This document shows, piece after piece, positions 32,252 through 41,937 of a stretch of 64,000 bases of DNA. Below the pieces are notes generated by a model. It was not told the DNA's origin, did not search any database, and was given only the letters and a program-made list of their open reading frames with translations. Both the position numbers and the translations under genes were made by a program. Positions within the stretch are counted from its first letter, which is position 1, and every line of letters begins with the position of its first letter. The DNA is taken from NCBI RefSeq assembly GCF_004681125.1, contig NZ_SIHO01000002.1, positions 784,563-848,562 of the forward strand. Reading direction: 5' to 3'. This DNA comes from Glacieibacterium arshaanense (GTDB taxonomy: Bacteria; Pseudomonadota; Alphaproteobacteria; Sphingomonadales; Sphingomonadaceae).

Positions 32252-34609
32252 ATGGCCGAAAACCGACACCCGTCCGTCAACGCACATGACCATGCGGCGC
32301 ATGCGCCCAACTCCCGCGCAATGGGCCAAGTTACCGATCCGGTCTGCGGCATGCGCGTCGATCCCGACACGACTGCACATCATGCCGATCACGCCGGCCA
32401 CAGCTATCATTTCTGCAGCGCCGGCTGTCGCGCCAAATTCGTCGCCGATCCGGCGCGCTATCTTGCACCCGAAGCCGATGCCGCGCTGGTCGCGGCCGAA
32501 GGCGCGATATGGACCTGCCCGATGCACCCGGAAATCCGCCAGCCGGGACCGGGGAGTTGCCCGATCTGCGGCATGGCGCTGGAGCCCGAAACCCCCTTGG
32601 CCGACGCCGGCCCCAATGATGAACTGATCGACATGACGCGGCGCTTCCGGGTCGGGTTGGCGCTGGCGCTGCCGGTGTTCATCCTCGAAATGGGCGGGCA
32701 TCTGACCGGGCTGTTATTGGTGCCACGCCCCATGTCGAACTGGATCCAGTTCGCGCTGGCGACGCCGGTGGTGCTGTGGGCCGGCTGGCCGTTCTTCGTG
32801 CGCGGCTGGGCGTCGCTGAGGAACCGTCAGCTCAACATGTTCACGCTAATCGCGATGGGTATCGGCGTGGCATGGACCTACAGCGTATTCGCGGTGCTGG
32901 CGCCGGGGCTTTTCCCGCCAGCGGTGCGCGACGCGCATGGCGGCATACCTGTCTATTTCGAAGCGGCCGCGGTGATTACCGTGCTCGTGCTGATGGGGCA
33001 GGTGCTTGAACTGCGCGCGCGCGAACGCACATCGGGCGCCATCCGCGCGCTGCTCGACCTCGCCCCCAAGACGGCGCGGCGCATCCGCGCCGATGGCAGC
33101 GACGAAGATGTCACGCTCGATCTGGTTGTTGTCGGCGACCGGCTGCGTGTCCGGCCCGGCGAGAAAATCCCGGTCGACGGCGAACTGACCGAAGGCCGCG
33201 GCATGGTCGACGAATCGCTGGTCACCGGCGAATCGATGCCGGTGACCAAGGAGGTCGGTGCCAAGCTGGTCGCGGGCGCGATCAACACCACCGCGTCGTT
33301 CACGATGCGCGCAGAGAAAGTCGGCGCCGATACATTGCTTGCGCAAATCGTCGCGATGGTGGCTTCGGCGCAGCGCAGCCGCGCGCCTATCCAGCGGCTG
33401 GCAGATCAGGTGTCGGGCTGGTTCGTACCAGCCGTGATCGCTGCAGCGCTGATCGCTGGGGGCATCTGGTGGGCAGTCGGCCCCGAGCCGCGCTTTTCAT
33501 ATGCGTTGATCGTCGCGGTGTCGGTGCTGATCATTGCCTGCCCGTGCGCGCTGGGGCTGGCGACGCCGATATCGATCATGGTCGGAGTCGGGCGCGGCGC
33601 GCAGGCCGGTGTGCTCATCAAGAACGCCGAAGCGCTCGAAGCCTTCGAGAAAGTCGACACGCTGATCGTCGACAAGACCGGCACGCTGACCGAGGGCAAG
33701 CCCGCGGTGACTGCGGTGCTGCCCGCGCCGGGCTTTGACGAAACCGAACTGTTGCGCCTCGCCGCCAGCCTTGAACGCGGCAGCGAACATCCGCTCGCCG
33801 ACGCCATCGTGAGGGCCGCGGGCGACCGCAAGCTGACGATTGTCGAAGCGGCCGACTTTGAATCGCCGGTCGGCAAGGGCGTCACGGGGACGGTCGAGGG
33901 GCGCAAGGTCACCCTCGGCAGCAGTCAGTTCCTGCGCGAACTTGGCATCGAAGATGCTAGCATGGACGCGCAAGCCGATAGCCTGCGTGCTGACGGGGCG
34001 ACTGCGATCCTGATCGGCATCGACGGCGAACTGGGCGGCATCATCGGCATCGCCGACCCGGTCAAACCCACCACTGTCGAAGCCATCGCCAGCCTCAAGG
34101 CCGAAGGCGTCGACGTTGTTATGCTGACCGGCGACAACCGCGTCACGGCGACGGCCGTCGCGCGGCGGCTGGGCATCGACACCGTCGAGGCCGATGTGCT
34201 GCCGCGGGACAAGGCCGCGGTGGTCGCCCGGCTGCGCGGCGTAGGGCGCATCGTTGCAATGGCGGGCGACGGCGTCAACGACGCGCCGGCACTCGCCGCC
34301 GCCGACGTCGGCATCGCGATGGGCGCCGGCGCCGATGTCGCCAAGGAAAGCGCCGGCGTGACGCTGCTGCGCGGCGATCTGCAGGGCATTGTCCGCGCCC
34401 GCACGCTGTCGCGCGCCGTCATGCGCAATATCCGCCAGAATCTGCTGTTTGCGTTCGTTTACAACGTCGCCGGCATTCCGATTGCCGCGGGTGTGCTCTA
34501 CCCGTGGACCGGCACTTTGCTGTCACCGGCGATAGCCGCAGGGGCGATGGCGCTGTCGTCGTTCAGCGTCATCACCAACGCGCTGCGGCTGCGGCATGTG
34601 AAGTTGTGA
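32252..34609 (+). CDS. Heavy-metal P1B-type ATPase (probably Cu+), with YHS and heavy-metal-binding domains
   Basis: 785 aa. The N-terminus is His-rich ([17 protein letters not shown]). A YHS domain follows ([10 protein letters not shown] ... YHFCSAGC, residues ~28-72), then a heavy-metal-binding domain ([20 protein letters not shown], ~86-112), and about 8 membrane helices. Catalytic features are TM6 [11 protein letters not shown], phosphorylation loop [11 protein letters not shown], actuator TGESMPVTK and hinge [10 protein letters not shown]. The CPC motif and YHS domain indicate export of soft metals, most probably Cu(I). ATG 32252 has AGGA upstream. No metalloregulator is adjacent. Confidence 0.92.
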   Translation: MAENRHPSVNAHDHAAHAPNSRAMGQVTDPVCGMRVDPDTTAHHADHAGHSYHFCSAGCRAKFVADPARYLAPEADAALVAAEGAIWTCPMHPEIRQPGPGSCPICGMALEPETPLADAGPNDELIDMTRRFRVGLALALPVFILEMGGHLTGLLLVPRPMSNWIQFALATPVVLWAGWPFFVRGWASLRNRQLNMFTLIAMGIGVAWTYSVFAVLAPGLFPPAVRDAHGGIPVYFEAAAVITVLVLMGQVLELRARERTSGAIRALLDLAPKTARRIRADGSDEDVTLDLVVVGDRLRVRPGEKIPVDGELTEGRGMVDESLVTGESMPVTKEVGAKLVAGAINTTASFTMRAEKVGADTLLAQIVAMVASAQRSRAPIQRLADQVSGWFVPAVIAAALIAGGIWWAVGPEPRFSYALIVAVSVLIIACPCALGLATPISIMVGVGRGAQAGVLIKNAEALEAFEKVDTLIVDKTGTLTEGKPAVTAVLPAPGFDETELLRLAASLERGSEHPLADAIVRAAGDRKLTIVEAADFESPVGKGVTGTVEGRKVTLGSSQFLRELGIEDASMDAQADSLRADGATAILIGIDGELGGIIGIADPVKPTTVEAIASLKAEGVDVVMLTGDNRVTATAVARRLGIDTVEADVLPRDKAAVVARLRGVGRIVAMAGDGVNDAPALAAADVGIAMGAGADVAKESAGVTLLRGDLQGIVRARTLSRAVMRNIRQNLLFAFVYNVAGIPIAAGVLYPWTGTLLSPAIAAGAMALSSFSVITNALRLRHVKL

Positions 34610-34654
34610 CAAGATTCATCGCAGGGGATTCAAGAGCCTCTGGTCGATCTGGTA

Positions 34655-35311
34655 TCAGCGCGCCTCGATCAGTGCGGCGGCGGTCAACACAATATCATCG
34701 AGCGTTTCGCGGGCGCGCCAGGTTGGATGGCGCAGGCCGTCGACCATCTTGGCTTCGCGCTGCGCCAGCAGGCTCGAGATATAGTTGCCGAGGAACAGGA
34801 AGCGGCGGCTTTGCACGCGCGGCGGGCAGTCGGGCATCGCCTTGCGCAGGTGCGTCAGGCAGCGCTGGTAGCCCTCGTTCCAGCGGCCTTCGAGCGTGCG
34901 GTCGACGAACTGCGAATCGACGGCGCTGAGCTGGAGCAGGAAGCGGTTGAAGTGCGCACCATATTCGGCATCCTCGTCTGAAAATTCCGCCGACGGAATG
35001 ACGATCGCCGCCACCGCATCGCGCACCGAAACCGGCGTGCCGCGCGCTTCGATGTCATCGAGGAAGACCCGCCGCCGTGCCTCGATGCGCTCGGCGCCGT
35101 CGATCAGCAGCTCGGTGAGCAGCGCTTCCTTGGTGCCGAAATGATAGGCGACGGCACCCTGGTTGCGCTGCCCGGCCTCGCGCGCGATTTCGCGCACCGT
35201 GACGTCTCGGATGCCGCGCTCGGCAAACAGCTGGCGCGCGACGCGCTTGAGCCGGCGGCGTGTGTCGCTGTCGTTCGCAGCAGGCAGTTCGGGTTGCGGA
35301 TTGACTTGCAT
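34655..35311 (-). CDS. TetR-family regulator, probably of the adjacent catabolic operon
   Basis: About 218 aa. The N-terminal helix-turn-helix (residues ~15-60) contains ARQLFAERGIRDVTVREIAR and NQGAVAYHFGTKEALLTEL. The C-terminal ligand-binding domain has PF17932-like features (RFLFLGNYISSLLAQREAK). It is divergent from the ene-reductase/SDR/thiolase operon with a 100-bp gap, so it most likely represses that operon and responds to an acyl-CoA or related ligand. ATG 35311 is chosen; a GTG at 35320 in the same frame would add three residues. Confidence 0.88.
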   Translation of the reverse strand: MQVNPQPELPAANDSDTRRRLKRVARQLFAERGIRDVTVREIAREAGQRNQGAVAYHFGTKEALLTELLIDGAERIEARRRVFLDDIEARGTPVSVRDAVAAIVIPSAEFSDEDAEYGAHFNRFLLQLSAVDSQFVDRTLEGRWNEGYQRCLTHLRKAMPDCPPRVQSRRFLFLGNYISSLLAQREAKMVDGLRHPTWRARETLDDIVLTAAALIEAR

Positions 35312-35340
35312 CTGACTCACCCGTACGACTCAGGTCGAAT

Positions 35341-35356
35341 TAGGTCAAATGACTTA
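35341..35356. promoter_or_regulatory. Candidate TetR operator in the divergent promoter
   Basis: TAGGTCAAATGACTTA is a 16-bp near-palindrome (7-bp arms, one mismatch) midway between the TetR gene and the catabolic operon. AGGTC(G/A)AAT is also directly repeated at 35332-35340 and 35342-35350, one helical turn apart. Confidence 0.5.
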
Positions 35357-35411
35357 AAACTGTCGACACGCGGCGCCCGGAGAGGTGCCACGGCGACATT
35401 GGGGAGTGCGC

Positions 35412-37433
35412 ATGACGAGCAAGCTATTCGAGCCCTTCGACGCCAAGGGCCTGCATTTCAAGAACCGCATCATCCATGAGCCGACGACGCTCAACATGTC
35501 CGACCCGCAAGGCTATGCGACGCGGCGGCTGGCGGCGGCCTATGGCTCGCTGGCTGCGGGCGGCTACGGCGCCGTCATCGTCGGCGCCACCTGCGTGCGC
35601 CGCGACGGGCTGATCAACGAACGCATGCTCGGGCTTTACGACGAAGACTATGTCATCGAGTTCCGCGACACCGTTGCCGAAATCAAGAACAACGGCTCGC
35701 TGGCGGGTATCCAGCTGTTCTACGGCGGGCTGATTCCGGGACTCGGCACCACCGTGCCGCTCGAACCCGGCAAGGGCTGGATTCCCGGTACTGTCGCCTG
35801 GGGCCCGTCGAACGCCTATGTCATCGGCAACGCATCGAGCGGCGTCGTGCCGACCGAGGAATATGACGATATCGTCGAATGCTTCGCGCAGGCCGGCCGT
35901 CGCGCCAAGGAAGCAGGCTTCGATTTCCTGTCGTTCCATTTCTGCCACGGCTCGCTGCCGCACACCAACCTGTCGCTGCTGTCGAACCAGGGCCGCACCG
36001 ACAAATACGCTGACCGTTTCTACATGTGCGAGGCGATCATCAAGCGCACGCAGGAACTTTGCGGCAAGGATTTCCCGATCGTGCCTCGGCTGTGTGTCGA
36101 TGAGAACCTCGAAGGCGGCTACGACATCGAATATTTCGCCGAACATTATGCGCCGCGCCTGCACGCGCTCGGCATCGCGGTGCTCGACTGCACCTTCGGC
36201 TCGATGCTCGGTGCGCCGAGCCGCCGCGCCGATGTGCATTCGACCGAATTCATCGGCCCGTCGTTCTATTCGGCGAAGGTCATCAACAAGTCGAACATCC
36301 AGACGCTGCGTGCCGCCTTGCAGAAGCGCGGCATCGATATGCCGCTGATCGGCTCGGCGAACCTCATCACGCCCGACCATCTGCGCACGATGGTCGATGA
36401 AGCCGGCGCCGACTTTGCCGGCGTCTGCCGCCTGTCGCTCGACGATCCTGACTTCCCCGAAAAGATGCGCCAGGGCCGCGAGGATGAAATCCGCCTGTCG
36501 ACGCACACCGGCGCTTCGCTGCTGCAGGGCAACATCTTCGGCAAGGGCTGGGCCGGTTCGGCGCAGAACCCGGTGTTCGGGCGTGAGGATGAATTCCGCA
36601 TCGTGCCGACCATTCGCCCGCGCAAGATTGTCGTTGTCGGCGGCGGCTCGGGCGGCATGGAATATGCGCTCACGGCCGATGAAATCGGCCACAAGGTCGT
36701 GCTGTTCGAACGCGAAGCCAGCCTCGGCGGCGCTATGGACTGGGCCGGCAACTATCCGGCGCTGCCCAACATGGAAATGCTGCGCTACCAGCCGGCCTAT
36801 CACCGCAAGATGATTTCCAAGAGCGGTGTCGATGTGCGCACCGGCGTCAATGCCGGCGTCGCCGAAATCATGGCCGAAGCGCCTGACGTCGTCGTCATCG
36901 CCGTTGGCGCGGCGCCGGTCGAAATCGCCGTTGACGGGCTCGACGCCGCGCGCGCCGCAGGCCTGGCGGTGCGCATCGACGAAGTCATGCGCCGCGACGC
37001 GCCCGCTGCGGTCGGCAAGCGCGTCATCGTTTACGGTGCCGCCGAAGGTGCCGAACTAGCGCTCGACCTGAAGCTGCGCGGCCATGACGTGCGGCTCGTC
37101 GATGCCGGTCCGGCCTATGCGCCGGCGAACTATATCGGGTCGCGCGTCTGGGCGATCATGGGGATGATGGCGCACTTCGGCCTCGCCACTGAACCCGGCA
37201 AGACGCTGACCGGCCTCGGCAACGGCACCGCAACATTCAGCACCGCCGACGGCAGCGAGACTGCAGAGGCCGACACAGTCATCATCTGCGCCGGCCGCCG
37301 CACCGATAATGCACTCGAAACCGCGCTCGCTACAGCATCGGTCACCGTGCACGTCGTCGGCGATGCGCGCACCCCGCGCTCGTACGGCAACGCCATCCAC
37401 GAAGCCGCCTATCTGTCGCGGCAAGTCCGGTGA
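35412..37433 (+). CDS. FMN/FAD ene-reductase, 2,4-dienoyl-CoA reductase-like, without the Fe-S cysteines
   Basis: 673 aa with the layout of 2,4-dienoyl-CoA reductase/trimethylamine dehydrogenase: an old-yellow-enzyme TIM barrel (residues 1-~350; FHFCHGSLPHTN, LSNQGRTDKYADRF, MPLIGSANL), a linker, then a nucleotide-binding half (IVVVGGGSGGMEYAL). The cluster region around residues 361-390, which should hold four cysteines, reads LSTHTGASLLQ...GSAQNPVFGRE, with no cysteine. So a [4Fe-4S] cluster cannot form there. It first-genes a ten-gene operon; GGGGAG precedes ATG 35412, and its stop overlaps the next start (GTGA). Confidence 0.88.
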   Translation: MTSKLFEPFDAKGLHFKNRIIHEPTTLNMSDPQGYATRRLAAAYGSLAAGGYGAVIVGATCVRRDGLINERMLGLYDEDYVIEFRDTVAEIKNNGSLAGIQLFYGGLIPGLGTTVPLEPGKGWIPGTVAWGPSNAYVIGNASSGVVPTEEYDDIVECFAQAGRRAKEAGFDFLSFHFCHGSLPHTNLSLLSNQGRTDKYADRFYMCEAIIKRTQELCGKDFPIVPRLCVDENLEGGYDIEYFAEHYAPRLHALGIAVLDCTFGSMLGAPSRRADVHSTEFIGPSFYSAKVINKSNIQTLRAALQKRGIDMPLIGSANLITPDHLRTMVDEAGADFAGVCRLSLDDPDFPEKMRQGREDEIRLSTHTGASLLQGNIFGKGWAGSAQNPVFGREDEFRIVPTIRPRKIVVVGGGSGGMEYALTADEIGHKVVLFEREASLGGAMDWAGNYPALPNMEMLRYQPAYHRKMISKSGVDVRTGVNAGVAEIMAEAPDVVVIAVGAAPVEIAVDGLDAARAAGLAVRIDEVMRRDAPAAVGKRVIVYGAAEGAELALDLKLRGHDVRLVDAGPAYAPANYIGSRVWAIMGMMAHFGLATEPGKTLTGLGNGTATFSTADGSETAEADTVIICAGRRTDNALETALATASVTVHVVGDARTPRSYGNAIHEAAYLSRQVR

Positions 37434-38293
37434 GCGGGCGCTTCGACGGCAAGGTCGCGCTGGTCACCGGCGGTTGTTCGGGGATCGGGCTGGCGACGGT
37501 CGAGCGCTTTGTCGCCGAAGGCGTGCGGGTGGTCGTCGCCGACATGCAGGACGAAAAGGGCGCGATGCTTGAACGCCGCTTTGCGGGCAAGGTCGCCTAC
37601 CGCCACTGTGACGTCACGCAGGAAGCCGATATCGCCGCCACTGTGCAGGCCGCTGCCGACAGCTTCGGTGGGCTCGACATATTGGTCAACAACGCCGGCA
37701 CCGGCGGCACGCCGCTCGGCGTCTTCGACATGACCTGCGAAGGCTGGGATTCGACCTTCGCACTGCTGCTGCGCGGCCCGATGCTCGGCATGAAGCATGC
37801 TGCGCCGCTGATGATCGCGCGCGGTGGCGGGGCCGTCGTCAATATCGCCTCAATCGCCGGGCTCGAAGCCGGCTGGGGCCTCGCTTACGGCGTCGCCAAG
37901 GGCGGCGTCATCCATCTGTCGAAGCTCGCGGCGGCCGAACTCGCGGTGCACAACATCCGCGTCAACGCGGTGTGCCCCGGCGTCATCGTCACGCCGATCT
38001 TCGGCATTGCCGCTGGGCTCGACCGGCCCGCCGCCGACCAGATGGCGGCAGCGCTTGTCGAGGCATCGGGCCAAATGCAGCCGCTACGCCGCGCCGGTGA
38101 CCCGAACGACATTGCCGGTGCGGTGCTCTACCTTGCCAGCAACGATGCGGCGTTCGTCACCGGCACGCATCTGATCGTCGATGGCGGCATCACCGTCGGC
38201 CAGCGCATTTCGTGGAACCCCGAAGCAGTGCTGCCGCTGCACGTCGCGATGGCGGCCGCGGTCGCCGAAGTCACCCCGGAGCAACCCGCATGA
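37430..38293 (+). CDS. Short-chain dehydrogenase/reductase (SDR)
   Basis: 287-aa NAD(P)-dependent oxidoreductase. Rossmann motif TGGCSGIGLA, the NNAG motif as VNNAGTGG, catalytic Ser in VNIASIAG, and YGVAK giving the Tyr/Lys pair; DGGITVGQR lies near the C-terminus. An Asp after strand 2 (VVVADMQDEKG) favours NAD(H). Probably oxidises or reduces a hydroxy/keto intermediate of the operon pathway. GTG start overlapping the previous stop; its own stop overlaps the next ATG. Confidence 0.9.
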   Translation: MSGRFDGKVALVTGGCSGIGLATVERFVAEGVRVVVADMQDEKGAMLERRFAGKVAYRHCDVTQEADIAATVQAAADSFGGLDILVNNAGTGGTPLGVFDMTCEGWDSTFALLLRGPMLGMKHAAPLMIARGGGAVVNIASIAGLEAGWGLAYGVAKGGVIHLSKLAAAELAVHNIRVNAVCPGVIVTPIFGIAAGLDRPAADQMAAALVEASGQMQPLRRAGDPNDIAGAVLYLASNDAAFVTGTHLIVDGGITVGQRISWNPEAVLPLHVAMAAAVAEVTPEQPA

Positions 38294-38700
38294 CCGACAC
38301 CATCCTGCCGTTCGTCAAGGCCGGCGACGGCGCGCCCTATCTTGCCGGCTCGCGCTGTGGTGCGTGCGGCGAAGTCTTCGTCGGGACACGCGCCACTTGC
38401 GCCAAATGCACCGCGCGCGACCAAATGGCGCCGGTGCACCTCGCACAGACCGGCAAGCTGTATGACTTCACCGTCGTCTATCGCAGCTTCCCCGGCGTCA
38501 AAGTGCCGTTCATCGATGCCATCGTCGATCTCGATGACGGCGCGCATCTGAAGGGCACGTTGATGGGCGTCGATCCCGACCCCGCGACGATTCAGTTCGG
38601 CATGCCGGTCACGGTCGAGTTTCGGGAAGCGGTGCCGGCGGGCGCCGACCGCCCGTATCTGACCTTTGTCTTCGTCCCTGCAGAAGGAGCCAAGTCATGA
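38290..38700 (+). CDS. DUF35 Zn-ribbon / OB-fold protein
   Basis: 136 aa. The zinc ribbon C-GA-C ... C-AK-C (residues ~23-42) is followed by an OB-fold domain (~45-130). DUF35 proteins form complexes with SCP-x-type thiolases, for example ChsH2 with the Ltp2 aldolase in steroid side-chain degradation. The next gene, with a 4-nt overlap, is a SCP-x-type thiolase, so a two-protein enzyme is likely. Confidence 0.9.
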   Translation: MTDTILPFVKAGDGAPYLAGSRCGACGEVFVGTRATCAKCTARDQMAPVHLAQTGKLYDFTVVYRSFPGVKVPFIDAIVDLDDGAHLKGTLMGVDPDPATIQFGMPVTVEFREAVPAGADRPYLTFVFVPAEGAKS

Positions 38701-39842
38701 GCGACGTCTATATCGTCGGGATCGATATGATCCGCTTCGGGCGCTATCCCGAAAAGACCGTGCCGGGCCTCGCCGCCGAAGCCGCGCTGCTGGCGCTCGA
38801 TGACGCGGGGCTGACCATCCGCGACATGCAGGCGCTGTTCTGCGGCAACCTCGGCCAGGCGTCGGGCATGGTCGGGCAGCGCATGCTTGCCGAAATCGGC
38901 CAGACCGGCATTCCTGTCACCAACGTCGCCAATGCCTGTGCCACCGGTGCCACCGCGTTCCGCGACGCCTGGATGACGATCAAGGCCGGCGTCTATGACA
39001 CCGTGCTCGCGGTCGGCGTCGAACAGATGGGCAAGGGCCTGCTCGGCGGCGGTGGCGGCGTGTCGCCCGAAGGTCTTGTTGGCTCTTACACGATGCCGGC
39101 CATGTTCGCGCATATCGGCATGGAGCACAGCAAGCGCTACGGCACGACGTTCGCGCAATTCGCGCAGGTGTCGGTCAAGAACCATCACCACAGCACGCTC
39201 AACCCCAAGTCGATGTACCGCGTCGAGACGCCGCTTAAGGAAGTCATGGGCGCCGAAATGATCGCCTGGCCGCTGACCAAGCTGATGTGCTCGGTCAACG
39301 TCGACGGCTCGGCGGCGGCCGTGCTGATGTCCGAAAAGAAGGTTCGCGAACGTGGCTTGATGGACCGGGCGGTGCGTATCCGCGCGTCCGAAATGAGCAG
39401 CAATCCGTTCGAGGACCGCCAGATGGCGATGCCCGATTTCAGCGGCGCGACGCGCGTGGCGGCGGCGAACGCCTACGAACAGGCCGGCATCGGCCCCGAA
39501 GAGGTCAACCTCGTCGAGCTCCACGACTGCTTCGCCACCGCCGAACTGGTGCATTACGAAAACCTCGGGCTATGCGCCTTTGGTGACGCCGGGAAGCTGA
39601 TCGATGACGGCACCACTGCGCTCGGCGGCCGCGTGCCGGTCAACGTCTCGGGCGGGCTGCTGTCGAAGGGCCACCCGCTCGGCGCCACCGGGATCGCCAA
39701 CATCTACGAAGTCTCGACGCACCTTCGCGGCAAGGCCGGCGAGCGCCAGGTCGAAGGCGCGCGCATCGGGCTGACGCATGTCGTCGGCGGCGGCCCCGGC
39801 ATGGGCACCGCGTGTGCGATCCACGTGCTCGAAAAGGTCTGA
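38697..39842 (+). CDS. SCP-x-type thiolase / lipid-transfer thiolase homologue
   Basis: 381 aa. Nucleophile candidate Cys81 (NACATGA); His-containing HDCFATAE and GHPLGATG; C-terminal ACAIHVL. It may cleave 3-ketoacyl-CoA or perform a retro-aldol reaction like Ltp2, but Ltp2-type aldolases lack thiolase cysteines, while this one keeps them, so thiolysis is favoured. It is encoded with the DUF35 protein (overlap ATGA). Substrate unknown. Confidence 0.9.
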   Translation: MSDVYIVGIDMIRFGRYPEKTVPGLAAEAALLALDDAGLTIRDMQALFCGNLGQASGMVGQRMLAEIGQTGIPVTNVANACATGATAFRDAWMTIKAGVYDTVLAVGVEQMGKGLLGGGGGVSPEGLVGSYTMPAMFAHIGMEHSKRYGTTFAQFAQVSVKNHHHSTLNPKSMYRVETPLKEVMGAEMIAWPLTKLMCSVNVDGSAAAVLMSEKKVRERGLMDRAVRIRASEMSSNPFEDRQMAMPDFSGATRVAAANAYEQAGIGPEEVNLVELHDCFATAELVHYENLGLCAFGDAGKLIDDGTTALGGRVPVNVSGGLLSKGHPLGATGIANIYEVSTHLRGKAGERQVEGARIGLTHVVGGGPGMGTACAIHVLEKV

Positions 39843-39845
39843 GCC

Positions 39846-40733
39846 ATGAAGGACTTCAAGGGCAGCGTTGCCGTCATCACCGGCGGCGCCAGCGGGCTCG
39901 GGCTGGCACTCGCTAAAGCCGCACAGGCACGCGGCTGCAAGCTGGTCATCGCCGACATTCGCGAGGACGCACTGGCGGCGGCCGCCAAGGCGCTCGGCGC
40001 GAATGGCGAAGTGCTGGCGGTCAAGACCGATGTGTCGCAAGCCGACGAAGTCGAGGCGCTTGCCGCCGCTGCAGTCGCGAAGTTCGGCAAGGTCAATCTG
40101 CTATTCAACAACGCCGGCATCTTCGCTTCAAGCCTGAGCTGGGAAACCAGCGCCGACGAATATGACTGGGTCATTGGCGTCAACCAGCGTTCGGTGGCGA
40201 GTGGCATCCGCAGCTTCGTGCCGCGGATGATCGCGCAGGGCGATCCCTGCCATGTCGTGACGATTTCATCGGGTGCCGGGCTGACGGTCAATCCGGGGTT
40301 CGCCACCTATTCGATGACCAAGCACGCGGTGCTGGCGCTGACCGAGGCGCTGTGGCTCGACCTGCGCGCACAGAAAGTCCCCAACATCGGCGTCACCATC
40401 GCCATGCCCGGCATGACGCAATCGGGGATCATGTCGCCCGAAAAGACCACGCCGTCGGCGCTCAAGGGCGAAGTCGGCGAACGGCTCGGCAATCCGGTGC
40501 TCAAGGCGCTCGAGACGCTGATGCAGGCCGGCGTCGCCGGCGGGCTGTCGGCCGAAGCGCTCGCTGACCAGGTGTTCGCGGCGATTGCGGCGGATGATTT
40601 GTACGTGCTGCCGGCGTTCGACGACGAGGGCAGCCGGACGTTCGCGACCGCCGTCGCCACCGGCCGCGCCAGCGGCACCAATGCCTATCCGCCGTTCGTC
40701 GACGCCTTCCTCGAGACGCTTTCCACGCTTTGA
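39846..40733 (+). CDS. Short-chain dehydrogenase/reductase (SDR), second paralogue
   Basis: 295 aa. TGGASGLGLA binds cofactor, NNAGIFA, catalytic Ser in TISSGAG and Tyr/Lys in YSMTK. After strand 2, VIADIREDA has Asp, suggesting NAD(H). It differs from the SDR at 37430 in its C-terminal substrate region (residues 190-260), so it probably acts on another step of the same pathway. It follows the thiolase by 3 bp. Confidence 0.9.
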   Translation: MKDFKGSVAVITGGASGLGLALAKAAQARGCKLVIADIREDALAAAAKALGANGEVLAVKTDVSQADEVEALAAAAVAKFGKVNLLFNNAGIFASSLSWETSADEYDWVIGVNQRSVASGIRSFVPRMIAQGDPCHVVTISSGAGLTVNPGFATYSMTKHAVLALTEALWLDLRAQKVPNIGVTIAMPGMTQSGIMSPEKTTPSALKGEVGERLGNPVLKALETLMQAGVAGGLSAEALADQVFAAIAADDLYVLPAFDDEGSRTFATAVATGRASGTNAYPPFVDAFLETLSTL

Positions 40734-40757
40734 CCTCCAGCTGAAACGGAAACCCGC

Positions 40758-41924
40758 ATGTCGCACTTCCTCAACGACGACCAGAAGGCGATCCGCGACG
40801 TCGCGGCAAAGTTCGCGGTCAACGAGCTGATGCCGATCGCCAACGAAATCGACGCCAGCGAAAGCACCCCCGACTGGGTCGTCAAGCGCTGCGCCGAACT
40901 GGGTTTCTATGGCATCTATATCGCCGAGGAATATGGCGGCATCGGCGCCGGGCTGGTGACGGCGTGCGTGGTGCTCGAGGAAATTGCCAAGGCGAGTCCG
41001 GCGTTTGCCGGGCTGCTGTCGGTGCAGATGATCCTGTGCCCCGAAACCGTCAATGTGCTCGGCACGCCCGAGCAAAAGGCCCGGCTGCTGCCCAAGTCGG
41101 CGAGCGGCGAGCGGCTGATGGCCTATTCGCAGACCGAGCCCGCGGGTGTCGGCAACATCGCCTATCACCAGACCAAGCTGACCCCCGACGGCAACGGCTA
41201 TCGGCTCGACGGCCACAAATTGTTCTGCACGCAGGGCGCGGCGAAGACCTACCTCGTCATGCCGCGCACCAAGCGCGACGGTGTCGATGGCTATGGCTGC
41301 GTCATCGTCGAAGCCGAGGACGAAGGCTTTCAGGTCCAGAAGTATGAGGAAAAGCTCGGCTGGCGCGGCACCAACACCGGGCCGATTGCCTTCAACAATG
41401 TGCATATCGCGCCCGATGACGTGCTCGGCGATCTGCTGACCGGCAACGCCGACCATGCGCCCGCCAATCAGGCGAGCTTCCTCGGCCATGCCGCGACGTC
41501 GCTCGGCTGCGTCGAGGGGCTGTTCGACTTGACCGTCACGCAGGTCAAGGAGCGCCAGCTCTACGGCGCGCCGATGTGGAAGCTGTCGCCGATCACCGAC
41601 CGGCTGGCGCAGATCTGGACGAAGATCGAAGCCTGCCGCGCCATGCTCTACAACGCCGCGCGCCAGATCGACGAAGGCACTTTGGCACTGCCACTGGGGA
41701 GTGCGTGCAAGGCCTATATCGGCGACACCGCGTTCGATTGCTGCAGCCAATTGCTGCAGATGTGGGGCGGCAGCGGCATCATGAATTCGACCGGGGTCAA
41801 CCGCTACTTCCGCGATGCCCGCGCCAAGATGGTCGCCGAAGGCTCGACCGAAATCCACCATGCGGTGATCGCGCAAGCCGCGCTTGGCTTCACCGGCCTG
41901 CTCAGCAGCAGCGACAGCAATTAG
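40758..41924 (+). CDS. Acyl-CoA dehydrogenase
   Basis: 388-aa FAD enzyme. Seen: AYSQTEPAGVGN in the FAD-binding region, the middle domain GWRGTNTGPIAFNNVHIAPD, and C-terminal AEGSTEIHHAVIA where the Glu aligns with the catalytic base of medium-chain acyl-CoA dehydrogenase. Introduces a 2,3-double bond into an acyl-CoA, or may act on a 4-phosphoacyl-CoA as ACAD10/11 and LvaC do. It lies in the same operon as an APH-type kinase and an acyl-CoA ligase. Confidence 0.92.
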   Translation: MSHFLNDDQKAIRDVAAKFAVNELMPIANEIDASESTPDWVVKRCAELGFYGIYIAEEYGGIGAGLVTACVVLEEIAKASPAFAGLLSVQMILCPETVNVLGTPEQKARLLPKSASGERLMAYSQTEPAGVGNIAYHQTKLTPDGNGYRLDGHKLFCTQGAAKTYLVMPRTKRDGVDGYGCVIVEAEDEGFQVQKYEEKLGWRGTNTGPIAFNNVHIAPDDVLGDLLTGNADHAPANQASFLGHAATSLGCVEGLFDLTVTQVKERQLYGAPMWKLSPITDRLAQIWTKIEACRAMLYNAARQIDEGTLALPLGSACKAYIGDTAFDCCSQLLQMWGGSGIMNSTGVNRYFRDARAKMVAEGSTEIHHAVIAQAALGFTGLLSSSDSN

Positions 41925-41937
41925 GGGTTCCTGCACC

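Noticed and set aside
34629-34645. AAGAGCCTC match to the repeat family after the copper ATPase
   Set aside because: Only about 9-10 nt match and no hairpin; chance or a decayed end.
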